Source: Pseudobacter ginsenosidimutans (GTDB lineage: Bacteria > Bacteroidota > Bacteroidia > Chitinophagales > Chitinophagaceae). Taken from it: a stretch of DNA of 64,000 nucleotides. The notes under the pieces are model-generated. The model was given only the letters and a program-made list of their open reading frames with translations, searched no databases and was not told where the DNA came from. Positions 1 to 9,505 of this stretch are shown here, one piece after another. The DNA lies in assembly GCF_007970185.1 (NCBI RefSeq), contig NZ_CP042431.1, positions 434,001 through 498,000 on the forward strand, in the 5' to 3' direction. A program made the translations under genes and the position numbers. Numbering within the stretch: the first letter of the stretch is position 1; the number at the start of each line of letters is the position of its first letter.

Positions 1-378
1 GTCAGATCCGTAATTCATCACGCATCCCGAAGCTTCCCCCCTCTCTCTCCCCTTAGCTGCTAAGTGCCGGCATCCGGAGACTCAAACTTCCATCATCAAT
101 GTGCCTGCTAATTGTGCAGCTGATGCACTATATCCGTTGCACATCCACAATGATCGGGCTGTTGCAAAGGTGGTATGAACAAGGCGCCTTCAAAACATAA
201 GCGCAACAGCCCAATAGAATTACAAAAGCCCAATCCAATATATCCACAGCTCAAAAAAATCCTCCCGCGGCGGTATGTTTTACAGCGCCGTTTCATACCC
301 CTTTGCAGCAGCCGAAGCAAAAAAAATAAATCTACTGAGACAGTAAATTCGTAAATAGCAACTCAACTCAATAGTCAC
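1..378. other. Intergenic region upstream of dprA
   Basis: No convincing gene is seen here. The stretch is dominated by an imperfect palindrome at 157-313, described separately, which belongs to a dispersed repeat with a second copy near 48.5 kb. Open frames crossing it follow the repeat and have no protein-like composition. No clear TTTG / TAnnTTTG promoter was found immediately before dprA, so dprA may be transcribed from within or beyond the repeat. Confidence 0.6.
157..313 (+). repeat. Dispersed palindromic repeat, copy A (upstream of dprA)
   Basis: Two arms, 157-199 and 274-313, are inverted copies of each other (about 36 of 43 aligned columns match, counted by eye). They enclose a 74-base core containing CCTCCCGCGG and CCACAGCT. 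The core and arms resemble, on the opposite strand, the element at 48513-48646. Relative to the gene it precedes, the element has the same orientation in both places. It ends about 65 bases before the dprA start. No transposase is associated; a MITE-like or REP-like element or a structured leader are the likely explanations. Confidence 0.65.
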
Positions 379-1482
379 ATGAAGAAGGATTTGATCTACC
401 AGCTGGCACTCAGCAGCGTCCCCCATATCGGTTATGTTCATGCGAAAAATTTGATACAGCATTTTCATTCGGCAGAAGCGATCTTCAAAGCTCCGATGAG
501 ACTACTGGAGAAAGTGGAGGGCATCGGAATGGCGAGAGCCAGAAGTATTGCAGGGTTCCGCGATTTTGCCGAAGCCGAACAGGAGATCAGGTTCCTGGAA
601 AAATACCAGGTAACGCCGCTCTTCCTGAATGATGCGGCCTATCCGAAAAGATTATTGCAATGTTACGATCCGCCGACGTTGCTGTTTTACAAAGGCCAGG
701 CGGATCTGAATGCACAAAGGATGGTGGCAGTGGTGGGTACACGCATCAGTTCGGGTTATGGGAAGAGGGTGACGGAAGAATTGATCCGCGATCTGTCTGA
801 CAGCATGCCCGGTGCCTGCATTGTAAGCGGCCTCGCTTTCGGGATCGATGCGGAGGCGCACAAGGCGGCGATGCGATATGGCCTGCCAACCATCGGCGTG
901 CTGGCGCATGGGATGGGCACTATCTACCCGAAAGAACATGCAGGTCTGGCCAAAGAGATGATGCAGCAGGGCGCCTTACTAACGGAGTTCAGCAGCCGAA
1001 AGCAGCCCGACAAACATCATTTTCCTACCCGCAACAGGATAGTGGCCGGTTGTTGCGATGCAGTGGTGGTGATCGAAACAGGCATTAAAGGCGGTAGTAT
1101 GATCACGGCGGAACTGGCCAATGGCTATAACAGGGATGTTTTTGCCGTTCCCGGCCGGATATCCGATCCGCAAAGTGCAGGATGCAACCAACTCATAAAG
1201 GAAAATAAAGCAGCATTATTACAGTCTTCAGAAGATCTGATGCAATGGATGGGATGGAAGGCAGTGGAAAAGAAAACCGTGACGCAGCCCCGGCTATTCC
1301 CCGAGCTTAATGAAACAGAATCCGTACTGGTGGAGCTCCTGCGAACAAAAGATTCCGTTCATATGGAAGAGATCTGCGTCCGTAGCGGATTTACACCCGG
1401 TACACTGGCAGGAGCCCTGCTGAACCTGGAGCTGCAGCAGGTGATAGAATCCCTGCCGGGAAAGATGTACCGGCTCCGGTAA
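379..1482 (+). CDS. dprA: DNA-processing protein DprA
   Basis: 367 residues, typical for the family. The N-terminal 60 residues carry helix-hairpin-helix-like turns (HIGYVHAKN; VEGIGMARAR). The central Rossmann-like DNA-binding core follows, with the hallmark SGLAFGIDAEAH near residues 150-162 and GVLAHGMGTIYPKEH near 173-187. The last 60 residues look like the winged-helix DprA C-terminal domain. In known systems DprA binds incoming single-stranded DNA in the cytoplasm and loads RecA during natural transformation; whether this organism is transformable cannot be seen here. The ATG at 379 gives the full N-terminal domain. The gene is followed by guaB on the same strand with an independent promoter between them. 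Confidence 0.95.
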   Translation: MKKDLIYQLALSSVPHIGYVHAKNLIQHFHSAEAIFKAPMRLLEKVEGIGMARARSIAGFRDFAEAEQEIRFLEKYQVTPLFLNDAAYPKRLLQCYDPPTLLFYKGQADLNAQRMVAVVGTRISSGYGKRVTEELIRDLSDSMPGACIVSGLAFGIDAEAHKAAMRYGLPTIGVLAHGMGTIYPKEHAGLAKEMMQQGALLTEFSSRKQPDKHHFPTRNRIVAGCCDAVVVIETGIKGGSMITAELANGYNRDVFAVPGRISDPQSAGCNQLIKENKAALLQSSEDLMQWMGWKAVEKKTVTQPRLFPELNETESVLVELLRTKDSVHMEEICVRSGFTPGTLAGALLNLELQQVIESLPGKMYRLR

Positions 1483-1560
1483 CAATTCACCACCGGAAAA
1501 AGTTTTTGGTTCAACCAAACCCGCTACCGGACTACATTGTGTGTGTTTAACAAAATTTCA

Positions 1561-1593
1561 TTTGGAGCATATGGTTTTGTCACCATACCTTTG
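1561..1593 (+). promoter_or_regulatory. guaB promoter, Bacteroidota type
   Basis: TTTG at 1561-1564 is followed after 21 bases by TACCTTTG at 1586-1593, matching the Bacteroidota -33/-7 consensus (TTTG, 19-21 bases, TAnnTTTG). Position 1593 is only three bases before the chosen guaB ATG at 1597, so the leader would be absent or extremely short. The box also argues against the in-frame ATG at 1537, which lies upstream of it. Confidence 0.6.
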
Positions 1594-1596
1594 CAC

Positions 1597-3099
1597 ATGG
1601 CAAGAATAAATAACGCTCCCGGAACAAAATCCCCCCAATCAGGTAAGTTTTTTGGCGATGGTTTAACGTTCGACGACGTTTTACTGGTACCCGCGTACTC
1701 GCAGGTTCTCCCCCGAGATGTGAATATCTCAACCCATCTCACCAAAAATATCGTACTGAATATTCCCATGTTATCTGCGGCAATGGATACGGTCACTGAG
1801 GCCAATTTAGCTATTGCACTGGCCCGCGAAGGCGGCATCGGTATCCTCCACAAGAACATGAGCATTGAAAAGCAGGTTGAGCAGGTCCGTAAAGTGAAGC
1901 GTAGTGAAAGCGGTCTGATCATTGACCCCATCACCCTTCACAAAGATGCCACCATCGGCGATGCACTTCGCCTGATGAAAGACAACAAGATCGGTGGTAT
2001 TCCCATCGTTGATAATGCAAACAAGCTCGTAGGTATCCTTACCAACCGCGATCTTCGTTTCGAAACTGATAGCAGGAAAAAGGTTGCCGAAGTAATGACC
2101 AGTGAAAACCTCATTACCGCTCCCGAAGGAACGGACCTCAAAAAAGCAGAAAAGATCCTCAAAGGATATAAGATCGAGAAACTCCCCGTGATCCGCAAGG
2201 ACGGCACACTCGCCGGACTGATCACGTACAGGGATATCCTCCAGTTGTCAAGCCACCCCAATGCAGTGAAAGACAGCTACGGCCGTCTGCTCGCCGGCGC
2301 AGCCCTTGGTATCACCGGTGATCTGCTCGACAGGGCCTCGGCTCTCCAACAGATAGGTGTAGACGTGGTTTGCCTGGATAGCGCCCATGGTCATTCCAAA
2401 GGCGTGATAGATGCATTGAAAACACTGAAGAAGAATTTCAAAAAACTGCAGGTGATCGCCGGTAACGTTGGTACTGCAGCAGGTGCAGCCGCGCTCGCAG
2501 ATGCAGGCGCTGACGCCGTGAAAGTAGGTATCGGACCTGGTTCCATCTGTACCACACGTATCGTGGCCGGAGCCGGTGTTCCCCAGATCACTGCCGTGAT
2601 GGAAGCCGCTTCCGTTCTTCACAAAAAAGGAATTCCCCTGATTGCGGATGGTGGTATCCGTTATACCGGCGATATGGTGAAAGCCCTCGCGGCCGGCGCC
2701 AACCTGGTAATGATGGGAGGTGTGTTTGCAGGTACAGAAGAAAGCCCCGGTGAAACCATTATCTACGAAGGCCGTAAATTCAAACAATACCGCGGCATGG
2801 GCTCTATCAGCGCCATGAGCAAAGGCAGCGGCGACCGCTACTTCCAGGATGTAGAAGATGATATCAAGAAATTTGTACCGGAAGGGATCGAAGGCCGTGT
2901 GGCTTACAAAGGAAGCCTCAGCGAAATCGTTTACCAGTATATAGGCGGGCTCCGTGCAGGAATGGGATATTGCGGTGCGAAAGATATCAAAGCTTTGCAA
3001 CAGGCGCAGTTCATCCGCATCACCAATGCGGCCATGAAAGAAAGCCATGCACACGATATCGAGATCACCAGGGAAGCTCCGAACTACAGCAGAAGATAA
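1597..3099 (+). CDS. guaB: Inosine-5'-monophosphate dehydrogenase
   Basis: 500 residues. Oxidises IMP to XMP with NAD+, the committed step of guanine nucleotide synthesis. The protein begins shortly before the conserved [14 protein letters not shown] segment. A pair of CBS domains is inserted at about residues 100-220. The catalytic loop [11 protein letters not shown] places the nucleophilic cysteine at residue 318, and the mobile flap [10 protein letters not shown] lies near 398-407. An upstream in-frame ATG at 1537 would add 20 residues but sits before the promoter boxes, so 1597 is preferred. The Lnb-like gene starts 28 bases downstream and may be co-transcribed. Confidence 0.95.
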   Translation: MARINNAPGTKSPQSGKFFGDGLTFDDVLLVPAYSQVLPRDVNISTHLTKNIVLNIPMLSAAMDTVTEANLAIALAREGGIGILHKNMSIEKQVEQVRKVKRSESGLIIDPITLHKDATIGDALRLMKDNKIGGIPIVDNANKLVGILTNRDLRFETDSRKKVAEVMTSENLITAPEGTDLKKAEKILKGYKIEKLPVIRKDGTLAGLITYRDILQLSSHPNAVKDSYGRLLAGAALGITGDLLDRASALQQIGVDVVCLDSAHGHSKGVIDALKTLKKNFKKLQVIAGNVGTAAGAAALADAGADAVKVGIGPGSICTTRIVAGAGVPQITAVMEAASVLHKKGIPLIADGGIRYTGDMVKALAAGANLVMMGGVFAGTEESPGETIIYEGRKFKQYRGMGSISAMSKGSGDRYFQDVEDDIKKFVPEGIEGRVAYKGSLSEIVYQYIGGLRAGMGYCGAKDIKALQQAQFIRITNAAMKESHAHDIEITREAPNYSRR

Positions 3100-3126
3100 T
3101 CAGCCTCATTCCCGAAAACACTGTTC

Positions 3127-4299
3127 ATGAAAAAAGCGCCGGTCCTACTGTTGGCATTAGTCCTGCTTTGTTCAACATTTGCAAAAGCACAATCCGGAAC
3201 CGATTCTTCCGACTGCCGCCTGCGCGTGAGCCTGCTCACCTGCAGCCCCGGTGATGAATTGTATTCCACATTCGGGCATACCGCCATCAGGGTGATCGAC
3301 AGCGCCCGCTCCATGGATTATGTTTTCAACTACGGTACTTTCGACGACAGAGACCCGCAGTTCTATACCAAATTCACTAAAGGGATCATGCTGTACGCAT
3401 TGTCTGCATATCCCTTCAGTGATTTTGTTTACGAATACAGCAGCGCTGGCAGAGGAGTAATAGAACAGGAACTCCGGCTCACCTGCGAACACAAAAAAGC
3501 GCTTATCCATGCGCTGATGAGAAACAACACGGAAGACAACCGGTACTACAATTATTATTTCCACACCGATAACTGTACTACCCGCGCCCGCGACATGATC
3601 ACACAACATGCAGGCGATTCCGTTTCACTCGCCAATGTGTTACCCGGCAAAAAGATCACCTACCGTAATCTCATTCATCAATACCTCGATTCCTCCGGAA
3701 TGTTCTGGAGCAAATTCGGGATCGATATCCTGCTCGGCGCCAATCTGGACGCAGCCGTCAACAATAAAGGAGCCATGTTCCTGCCGGACTACCTGATGAA
3801 AGGAATGGACAAAGCAACAGTGGACGGCCAACCGCTCGTAAGCGCCACCACTACTATCCTTCCAGCAGCAGCCCTTTCCGGCGAATCCAAAACGGCGGTG
3901 GCGCCGGTGATGTTCTTCGCTATTCTTTTGCTCACCATCACGGCTCTTTCCGTGATGAACAAAGATGGCCTGAACCAAATGCTCTACATCTTTGATGTGA
4001 TCTTCTTCCTTTTCCTCGGCCTCCTGGGTACCCTTCTCCTCACCCTCTGGCTTATACGCGTAGACGATGTGTGCAGGAACAATTACAATTTGCTTTGGGC
4101 AATTCCTACCCATCTGATCGCGGCATTAGCCTTGCTGTTCAATTCGCGGAGAACCTGGTTAAGAAAGTATTTCCGCATCATCACGATGCTCACCGGACTG
4201 GTGTTGGTTTGCTGGTTCTTCCTGCCCCAACAACTCAATCCGGCCATCGCCCCGATACTCGGTCTGATACTGGTACGCTCCTTTTACAGAAGCAAATAA
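3127..4299 (+). CDS. Lnb-type lipoprotein N-acyltransferase candidate (DUF4105)
   Basis: 390 residues. An N-terminal signal segment (residues 1-21) leads into a periplasmic domain with the family hallmarks FGHTAIRV (His51) and NCTTRARDM (Cys150), the two residue types considered catalytic in the Bacteroides Lnb enzyme. About five hydrophobic helices follow from residue 260 to the end. Lnb was described as the enzyme N-acylating lipoproteins in Bacteroides, which lack the usual Lnt. The match here is by motif and architecture only, and the DUF4105 family is broad, so this could be a paralogue with another substrate. It lies 28 bases after guaB and 10 bases before an alpha/beta hydrolase, an apparent operon without obvious functional logic. 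Confidence 0.75.
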   Translation: MKKAPVLLLALVLLCSTFAKAQSGTDSSDCRLRVSLLTCSPGDELYSTFGHTAIRVIDSARSMDYVFNYGTFDDRDPQFYTKFTKGIMLYALSAYPFSDFVYEYSSAGRGVIEQELRLTCEHKKALIHALMRNNTEDNRYYNYYFHTDNCTTRARDMITQHAGDSVSLANVLPGKKITYRNLIHQYLDSSGMFWSKFGIDILLGANLDAAVNNKGAMFLPDYLMKGMDKATVDGQPLVSATTTILPAAALSGESKTAVAPVMFFAILLLTITALSVMNKDGLNQMLYIFDVIFFLFLGLLGTLLLTLWLIRVDDVCRNNYNLLWAIPTHLIAALALLFNSRRTWLRKYFRIITMLTGLVLVCWFFLPQQLNPAIAPILGLILVRSFYRSK

Positions 4300-4309
4300 A
4301 ACAACCCTT

Positions 4310-5131
4310 ATGTTCATCGAGAAAACCATCCAAATAGCGGATCAGCAATGGTATTACCGCAAAGCAGGCAAGGGCACAGCCGTGGTGCTGGTGCACGGAT
4401 TTGCGGAAGACAGCCAGGGATGGGGATTGCAGCAGGAATTTCTGCAGCAGCATTTCACGGTGATTGTTCCTGACCTCCCTGGCAGCGGCCATTCCACCGC
4501 AACATCCACTGAATGGTCAATGGAAATGTTTGCCGATGGCATTCACGCCATTCTGGAAGAAGAGCAGATCCAAACAGCCATTATCATCGGCCATAGCATG
4601 GGAGGTTATATCTCCCTGGCATTTGCTGAAAAATATCCGCAACAACTTCTCGGTCTCGGCCTGTTTCACAGTACAGCCATGGCCGATAGTGAAGAGCGTA
4701 AGAATATCCGCAGGCGCGGCATCGAATTCATCCAGGAACATGGCGCTCCCAAATTCCTGGAACAGGCCACGCCCAATCTTTTTGCGGAAGAAACCAGACA
4801 GCAAAATCCGCAACTGGTGCAACAGATCACAGACAGGTATGCAGGTTTCAGCGCACAATCGCTGATCAGTTATTATGAAGCGATGATCCGCCGCCCGGAC
4901 CGCACTGCCCTGTTGCAGAACATCAGCCGACCAGTTCTGTTTGTGATCGGACAATACGATGCCACCATCCCCCCGGATGCCGTATTGCCGCAGACATATC
5001 TTCCTTCCTTTTCTTTCGTTGAGATCCTCAATCATTCCGGCCATATGGGAATGCTGGAAGAAACTGCCAGGGCTAACCAGCTCCTGTATCGCTATTGCGA
5101 TGCCTGTCAGACAGTAGTTACTGATCACTGA
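4310..5131 (+). CDS. Alpha/beta-fold hydrolase
   Basis: 273 residues, cytoplasmic (no signal peptide). The nucleophile elbow GHSMGG gives Ser96. Asp217 in GQYDATIPP and His245 in NHSGHMGML complete a normal catalytic triad. The oxyanion motif VLVHGF is at residues 26-31. The fold is close to esterases, haloperoxidase-like enzymes and MhpC-type C-C hydrolases, and the substrate cannot be read from sequence. It starts 10 bases after the Lnb-like gene, so translation coupling is likely. Downstream a small GC-rich stem (5192-5209) could act as a weak terminator. Confidence 0.85.
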   Translation: MFIEKTIQIADQQWYYRKAGKGTAVVLVHGFAEDSQGWGLQQEFLQQHFTVIVPDLPGSGHSTATSTEWSMEMFADGIHAILEEEQIQTAIIIGHSMGGYISLAFAEKYPQQLLGLGLFHSTAMADSEERKNIRRRGIEFIQEHGAPKFLEQATPNLFAEETRQQNPQLVQQITDRYAGFSAQSLISYYEAMIRRPDRTALLQNISRPVLFVIGQYDATIPPDAVLPQTYLPSFSFVEILNHSGHMGMLEETARANQLLYRYCDACQTVVTDH

Positions 5132-5299
5132 ATTATCTGACCTTCACACCAACGATCACCACATTTATATCGTATTAAATAATCGATCTCCAGCCCCAAA
5201 GGCTGGGCAGTTTGTTGTATATTCAATATCCCTTCTGCAACCACGGAAATAGCTTTCCGGCCAACTGCATTACACCGGCCTGACCTTAATCGGTAGTAA

Positions 5300-7984
5300 A
5301 TGAAGAGAAAACTACTATGGACTGTTGTTCTTCTAATGACTTGTTACACATCACTCCGTGCTGCGCATATCAGGGGTGGGGAGTTGTCGTACAAGTATAT
5401 CAGTCCAGGCACTACGCCCAATACCTCCATTTACGAGATCACGCTCAAATTATATATCGATTGTAACCAGAACGCTCCCGGGCAACTGGAAACCGAAGTG
5501 CCCATCACCATATTCAGGAGCGCCAGCAATACAGAGGACCAGACCATCATTGCTCCCATGAGCTTTGAAAATTTTATCCGTTACGATCCCAATTCAAATC
5601 CCTGTATTTCCAACGCCCCCACCGATGTCTGCTACCGGCTGCGGTACTTTACCAAAAGGGTTACCCTGCCAAATATTCCCGGAGGCTATACCCTGGCCTG
5701 GCAGCGCTGCTGCCGCATCAATGGCATCCAGAATGTATCAGCCCCCAGTGACAGCTATGGGGTTACCTGTGTAGCCAATATCCCCGGCACCAACGTATCG
5801 GGTGTGGCAGATGCATACAAAAATTCCAGTCCGCAATTTGACCCCCGCGATGCTGTAGCCATCTGCTATGGTTCTTATTTCACCTTCGATTTCTCCGCCA
5901 TCGATTCCGATACCAACTCAGTTGGCAAGCTCACAGACTCGCTGGTATACTCGCTTTGCGAAGCATATAACGGTGGCGGACAGGGGAATTCATGGCCCAA
6001 TGTTCCCAATCCCAATCCTGCCAACAATCCTCCCTACTATCCGATCGACTATAGTGGCGGCTATTCAGGTTCTTCACCCATGGGGCCCAATGCCACTATC
6101 GATCCCAAAACAGGTATTCTCTCCGGCATCGCTCCAACTGTGGAAGGACAATATGTGGTGAAAGCCTGCGTGAGCGAGTACCGCAACAATGTGCTCATCA
6201 ATGTGCATCATAAAGAAATCCATATCCGCGTATCAGATTGCATTCCCCTGAAAGCAAGGCTGGAACCGGATTATTCCTATTGCGACGATTTCAATGTAAC
6301 CTTCCGCAATGAACAGGTGAACCCAGCCGGCACCATGTATATCTGGGATTATGGAGATGGCTCCAAACGTGATACCGTGTTCAACGCCGATGGAATGGTC
6401 CGCCATCTTTATACCGCTCCCAACGATTATACCATCAAACTCAAAGTGATCCTCGCCGGACAATGTTTCGATTCCACTACCACCATCGCCAAAGTCTGGC
6501 CCGGCTTCAGGCCCGCCTTTACCTGGCGCGGCTCATGTGTACTCAACCCGATACAATTTGAAGACAGGACCACCACCGTTTACGGAGCAGTGAGTAAGTG
6601 GCGATGGGACTTCGGAGATGAAACAAGCAGCAGCGATGCCAGCACTCAAAAAAATCCATCCTGGCGCTATTCCACCACTGGCTTCAAGTCTGTGCGACTG
6701 ATAGTGGAAAGCGATAAAGGTTGCATCGATACACTTGTGCAAAGCAATGTGGAAGTCAAAGACAAACCCACCATCACGCTTGCATTCAAAGACACGCTCA
6801 TCTGCAGCAACAGACCTGTACAGGACACACTGCAACTGCAGGCCAGCGGCTTTGGTGTTTTCAGCTGGACGCCCACCACCGATATGTTGTTTCCCAATAC
6901 CGGTACACCATTGGTATTCCCCGACAGGACCACTATCTACCGGGTATCATTGAACGAAGATGGCTGCGTCAACACAGACAGCGTGAAAGTGCGAACGGTT
7001 AGCTTCGTTACACTCGATGCCGGACCGGATACCACTATCTGCCTTACCGATACCATTCAACTGAGGCCCCGTTCAGACGGCCTCCGGTATACCTGGACTA
7101 CCACTCCTGCCGGAAGCCCCATCGATGATCCCAATGCCAGGAACCCATTGGTGAGCCCAACAGGGAATACCAGATATGAAGTATTTGCAGAAGTGGGTAA
7201 ATGCAATACCATGGACAACCTGAGTGTCACCACCGTTCCTTATCCCACTTCCATCGCCGGACCCGATACCACCATCTGCTATGCAGACACCATACGTTTG
7301 CATGGTTCTATGATTGGCGCCAGGCTCAGCTGGTCGCCCATGAACACACTAAGCAATCCTCTTATCCTCTCTCCATTTGCCTGGCCATTACGCACTACTA
7401 CTTATGTGCTGCGCGTAACGGATACTATCGGTTGCCCCAAACCGAAATTCGATTCCGTGACCGTTACAGTAAGATCGCAGATCCATGCCTTTGCAGGCAA
7501 CGACACAAGTATCGTGATCAATCAACCCCTCCGGCTTTCCGGAAGCGGAGCAGAATTCATAGAATGGTGGCCGTCGAATTTCCTGAGCACCACGCGCGGC
7601 TCCAATCCCGTTGCCCTGCTCACTGATCATTTCACCTATTACATGCGAGCCTACACTTCTGAAGGTTGCTACGCTGATGATACGATCAATGTGAGAGTGT
7701 TCAAAACCAAACCCGATGTATTTGTGCCCAATGCATTCCGCCCCGGAGGCACGCAGAACAATGTGCTTCGCCCTATTATGGCAGGCATCTCCAAACTGAG
7801 CTATTTCCAGGTGTTCAACCGCTGGGGACAACTCGTATTCCAAACCTCGCAACCAGGTTATGGTTGGGATGGCAGGATCGGCGGTAAACTACAGGACCCC
7901 GGAACATTTGTTTGGGTAGTGAAAGCAGAAGACTTCCTGGGGCAATCCATCATAAAAAAAGGGACCGCCATTCTTATCCGCTGA
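5300..7984 (+). CDS. Secreted PKD-domain protein with gliding-motility C-terminal (T9SS type B) sorting domain
   Basis: 894 residues. A signal peptide (residues 1-21, cleavage near LRAAHIRGG) sends it through Sec. Residues 25-320 form a large extracellular region rich in Asn, Pro and Cys. Two PKD-like domains follow (YIWDYGDGS near 350; WRWDFGDET near 435), then repeated modules beginning with phrases like DTTIC. The final 90 residues carry the type B sorting signature: VFVPNAF, then FNRWGQLVF, GWDGR, and GTFVWVVKA. Such C-terminal domains direct proteins through the type IX secretion system to the surface, which fits sprA downstream. It is probably an adhesin or surface-layer component; the ligand is unknown. 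It is a single gene in its own interval. Confidence 0.9.
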   Translation: MKRKLLWTVVLLMTCYTSLRAAHIRGGELSYKYISPGTTPNTSIYEITLKLYIDCNQNAPGQLETEVPITIFRSASNTEDQTIIAPMSFENFIRYDPNSNPCISNAPTDVCYRLRYFTKRVTLPNIPGGYTLAWQRCCRINGIQNVSAPSDSYGVTCVANIPGTNVSGVADAYKNSSPQFDPRDAVAICYGSYFTFDFSAIDSDTNSVGKLTDSLVYSLCEAYNGGGQGNSWPNVPNPNPANNPPYYPIDYSGGYSGSSPMGPNATIDPKTGILSGIAPTVEGQYVVKACVSEYRNNVLINVHHKEIHIRVSDCIPLKARLEPDYSYCDDFNVTFRNEQVNPAGTMYIWDYGDGSKRDTVFNADGMVRHLYTAPNDYTIKLKVILAGQCFDSTTTIAKVWPGFRPAFTWRGSCVLNPIQFEDRTTTVYGAVSKWRWDFGDETSSSDASTQKNPSWRYSTTGFKSVRLIVESDKGCIDTLVQSNVEVKDKPTITLAFKDTLICSNRPVQDTLQLQASGFGVFSWTPTTDMLFPNTGTPLVFPDRTTIYRVSLNEDGCVNTDSVKVRTVSFVTLDAGPDTTICLTDTIQLRPRSDGLRYTWTTTPAGSPIDDPNARNPLVSPTGNTRYEVFAEVGKCNTMDNLSVTTVPYPTSIAGPDTTICYADTIRLHGSMIGARLSWSPMNTLSNPLILSPFAWPLRTTTYVLRVTDTIGCPKPKFDSVTVTVRSQIHAFAGNDTSIVINQPLRLSGSGAEFIEWWPSNFLSTTRGSNPVALLTDHFTYYMRAYTSEGCYADDTINVRVFKTKPDVFVPNAFRPGGTQNNVLRPIMAGISKLSYFQVFNRWGQLVFQTSQPGYGWDGRIGGKLQDPGTFVWVVKAEDFLGQSIIKKGTAILIR

Positions 7985-8056
7985 TGAATTTGCACAACGG
8001 GCTGCCAGTCGCTCGCTGATTTTTTCTTTAGATTGCAGCCACAAAAAATTTCCATC

Positions 8057-8818
8057 ATGCCACAAACAGTATTGATCACCGGAGCTACCTCAGGATTCGG
8101 AAAAGCATTTGCCTCCAAATTTGCAGCCAACGGATACAGGCTGATCATTACAGGCCGCAGGGAAGACAGACTTGAAGCCATCAAAAAAGAATTGGAATCA
8201 ACATACGGCACAAACGTGCATACCCTGCATTTCGATGTACAGGACCGTGCTGCCACTTTCAACGCCATTGAATCGCTGCCCGCGGAATGGCAGCAGATCG
8301 ATGTACTGATCAACAATGCAGGACTGGCGCTGGGCCGCGACTTTTTTGACGAAGCCAGCCTGGACGACTGGGAAACTATGATCGATACCAACCTGAAAGG
8401 ACTGATATATGTGAGCAAAGCTGTGCTGCCCTTCATGATCAGGAACAAAAAAGGACATATCATCAATATCGGTTCTACTGCAGCAAAAGAAGTATATGAA
8501 AAAGGAAATGCTTACTGCGCTACCAAATCCGCAGTGGAAGCTCTTTCCAAAGGAATGCGGATCGACCTGCTGCGTCATGGCATCAAGGTAACCGCCATTC
8601 ACCCCGGCGCCGCCGAGACGGAATTCTCCGTTGTACGCTTCAAAGGCGATGCCTCCCAGGCTTCCAAAGTGTACGATGGCTTCCAGCCTCTTAGCGCAGA
8701 AGATGTGGCAGATGTGGCGTTTTTTACCACCACCCTTCCCCAACATGTTTGCATTAACGACCTGGTTTTAACATGTACCGCTCAGGCCAACTCTTTATAT
8801 TTCTACAAACAAGGGTAA
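8057..8818 (+). CDS. Short-chain dehydrogenase/reductase (YdfG-like SDR)
   Basis: 253 residues, classical SDR length. The cofactor motif TGATSGFG (residues 8-15) and NNAGLALG near 88-95 are present, and the catalytic Tyr/Lys pair is in NAYCATKSA near residue 150. The sequence around it, including the late PG(A)AETEF segment, resembles the YdfG group, NADP-dependent oxidoreductases acting on serine-type and 3-hydroxy acids. The exact substrate cannot be assigned. The start at 8057 is preferred over the in-frame ATG at 8033 because the Rossmann strand begins directly after it. Confidence 0.88.
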   Translation: MPQTVLITGATSGFGKAFASKFAANGYRLIITGRREDRLEAIKKELESTYGTNVHTLHFDVQDRAATFNAIESLPAEWQQIDVLINNAGLALGRDFFDEASLDDWETMIDTNLKGLIYVSKAVLPFMIRNKKGHIINIGSTAAKEVYEKGNAYCATKSAVEALSKGMRIDLLRHGIKVTAIHPGAAETEFSVVRFKGDASQASKVYDGFQPLSAEDVADVAFFTTTLPQHVCINDLVLTCTAQANSLYFYKQG

Positions 8819-8860
8819 TACATAGAAACATTTATTCCTATATGAAAATTTGCCAGAAGA

Positions 8861-8891
8861 CTTGGCAAAGTATTTGAATTGATTAATTTTG
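8861..8891 (+). promoter_or_regulatory. Putative promoter of the secreted protein at 8935
   Basis: CTTG at 8861-8864 and TAATTTTG at 8884-8891 are separated by 19 bases, one mismatch from the Bacteroidota consensus. The leader to the ATG at 8935 would be about 40 bases. A 7-base-pair stem (TTTGCCA / TGGCAAA, 8849-8869) overlaps the -33 box. Confidence 0.4.
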
Positions 8892-8934
8892 AAGTAGTTC
8901 CTTAATCCAAGTTCCGTCCAAAAAACCATACCGT

Positions 8935-9438
8935 ATGCTCAAGACCCTGTTGAAATTCATTTCCGGCGCCATGCTGGCGCTAACAGTTGGCGTCCAGTCC
9001 TCACAGGCACAGGATGTGATCAGACAACAAAGCTGTGATATCAGCGGCTATACTACAGCGATAGATTCCATCAAACAATATTATGGTGAACGCGGCTTCA
9101 GCCTTCTTCGTGAGGCCAGCATGACCATGGAAAGCGAATATGAGATGCCAATCGTAATGCCAATGACTCAGGGAACCTGGTACCAGTTCGTATTCATCGG
9201 TGATCCCAGCTCCAGGCTGTACGAAGTGAGGATGTATGATTACAGTGAAAAAGAAGTGATCTTCAAGCAAAACAGGTGGGGCGATGTGGATGGCAATATC
9301 ATCAACTTCGATTATGTTCCCAAGTTCTCGGAAATGCATATGATCAAACCAGTACAGGTGAACAAAAAGAAAAAGAAGCTCTGCGGCTATGTGATGTTAT
9401 TCAAACGTACAGCTCCTCCCGGAACAGAACAGAAATAA
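8935..9438 (+). CDS. Small secreted protein of unknown function
   Basis: 167 residues. A signal peptide is clear (residues 1-25, ending in SSQAQ), and no lipobox is seen. The mature part is about 140 residues with alternating hydrophobic and charged residues, consistent with a beta-rich periplasmic domain. It contains one short basic run (KKKKK) near residue 145 and three cysteines. I do not recognise the family. It stands alone between two other transcripts, with a likely promoter before it and a very strong bidirectional terminator 21 bases after its stop. It is convergent with sprA, but no functional link follows from that alone. Confidence 0.8.
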   Translation: MLKTLLKFISGAMLALTVGVQSSQAQDVIRQQSCDISGYTTAIDSIKQYYGERGFSLLREASMTMESEYEMPIVMPMTQGTWYQFVFIGDPSSRLYEVRMYDYSEKEVIFKQNRWGDVDGNIINFDYVPKFSEMHMIKPVQVNKKKKKLCGYVMLFKRTAPPGTEQK

Positions 9439-9458
9439 TTTCTTCCCATAAGATTATA

Positions 9459-9505
9459 GATAAAAGGAAAGTCCCGGTCTTTTGGACCGGGACTTTCCTT
9501 TTATC
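9459..9505. terminator. Bidirectional terminator between 8935 gene and sprA
   Basis: A perfect 21-base-pair inverted repeat (9459-9479 and 9485-9505) encloses a 5-base TTTTG loop. The stem centre is GTCCCGGTC, and the outer part is A-rich on one side and T-rich on the other, so it supplies a U tract for either direction. The right arm includes two bases of the sprA stop codon (9504-9506). Confidence 0.92.

Noticed and set aside
108-320. 70-codon minus-strand frame near the left edge, resembling a frame at 48519-48776
   Set aside because: The resemblance comes from the palindromic repeat shared by the two places; the frames are otherwise unlike proteins.
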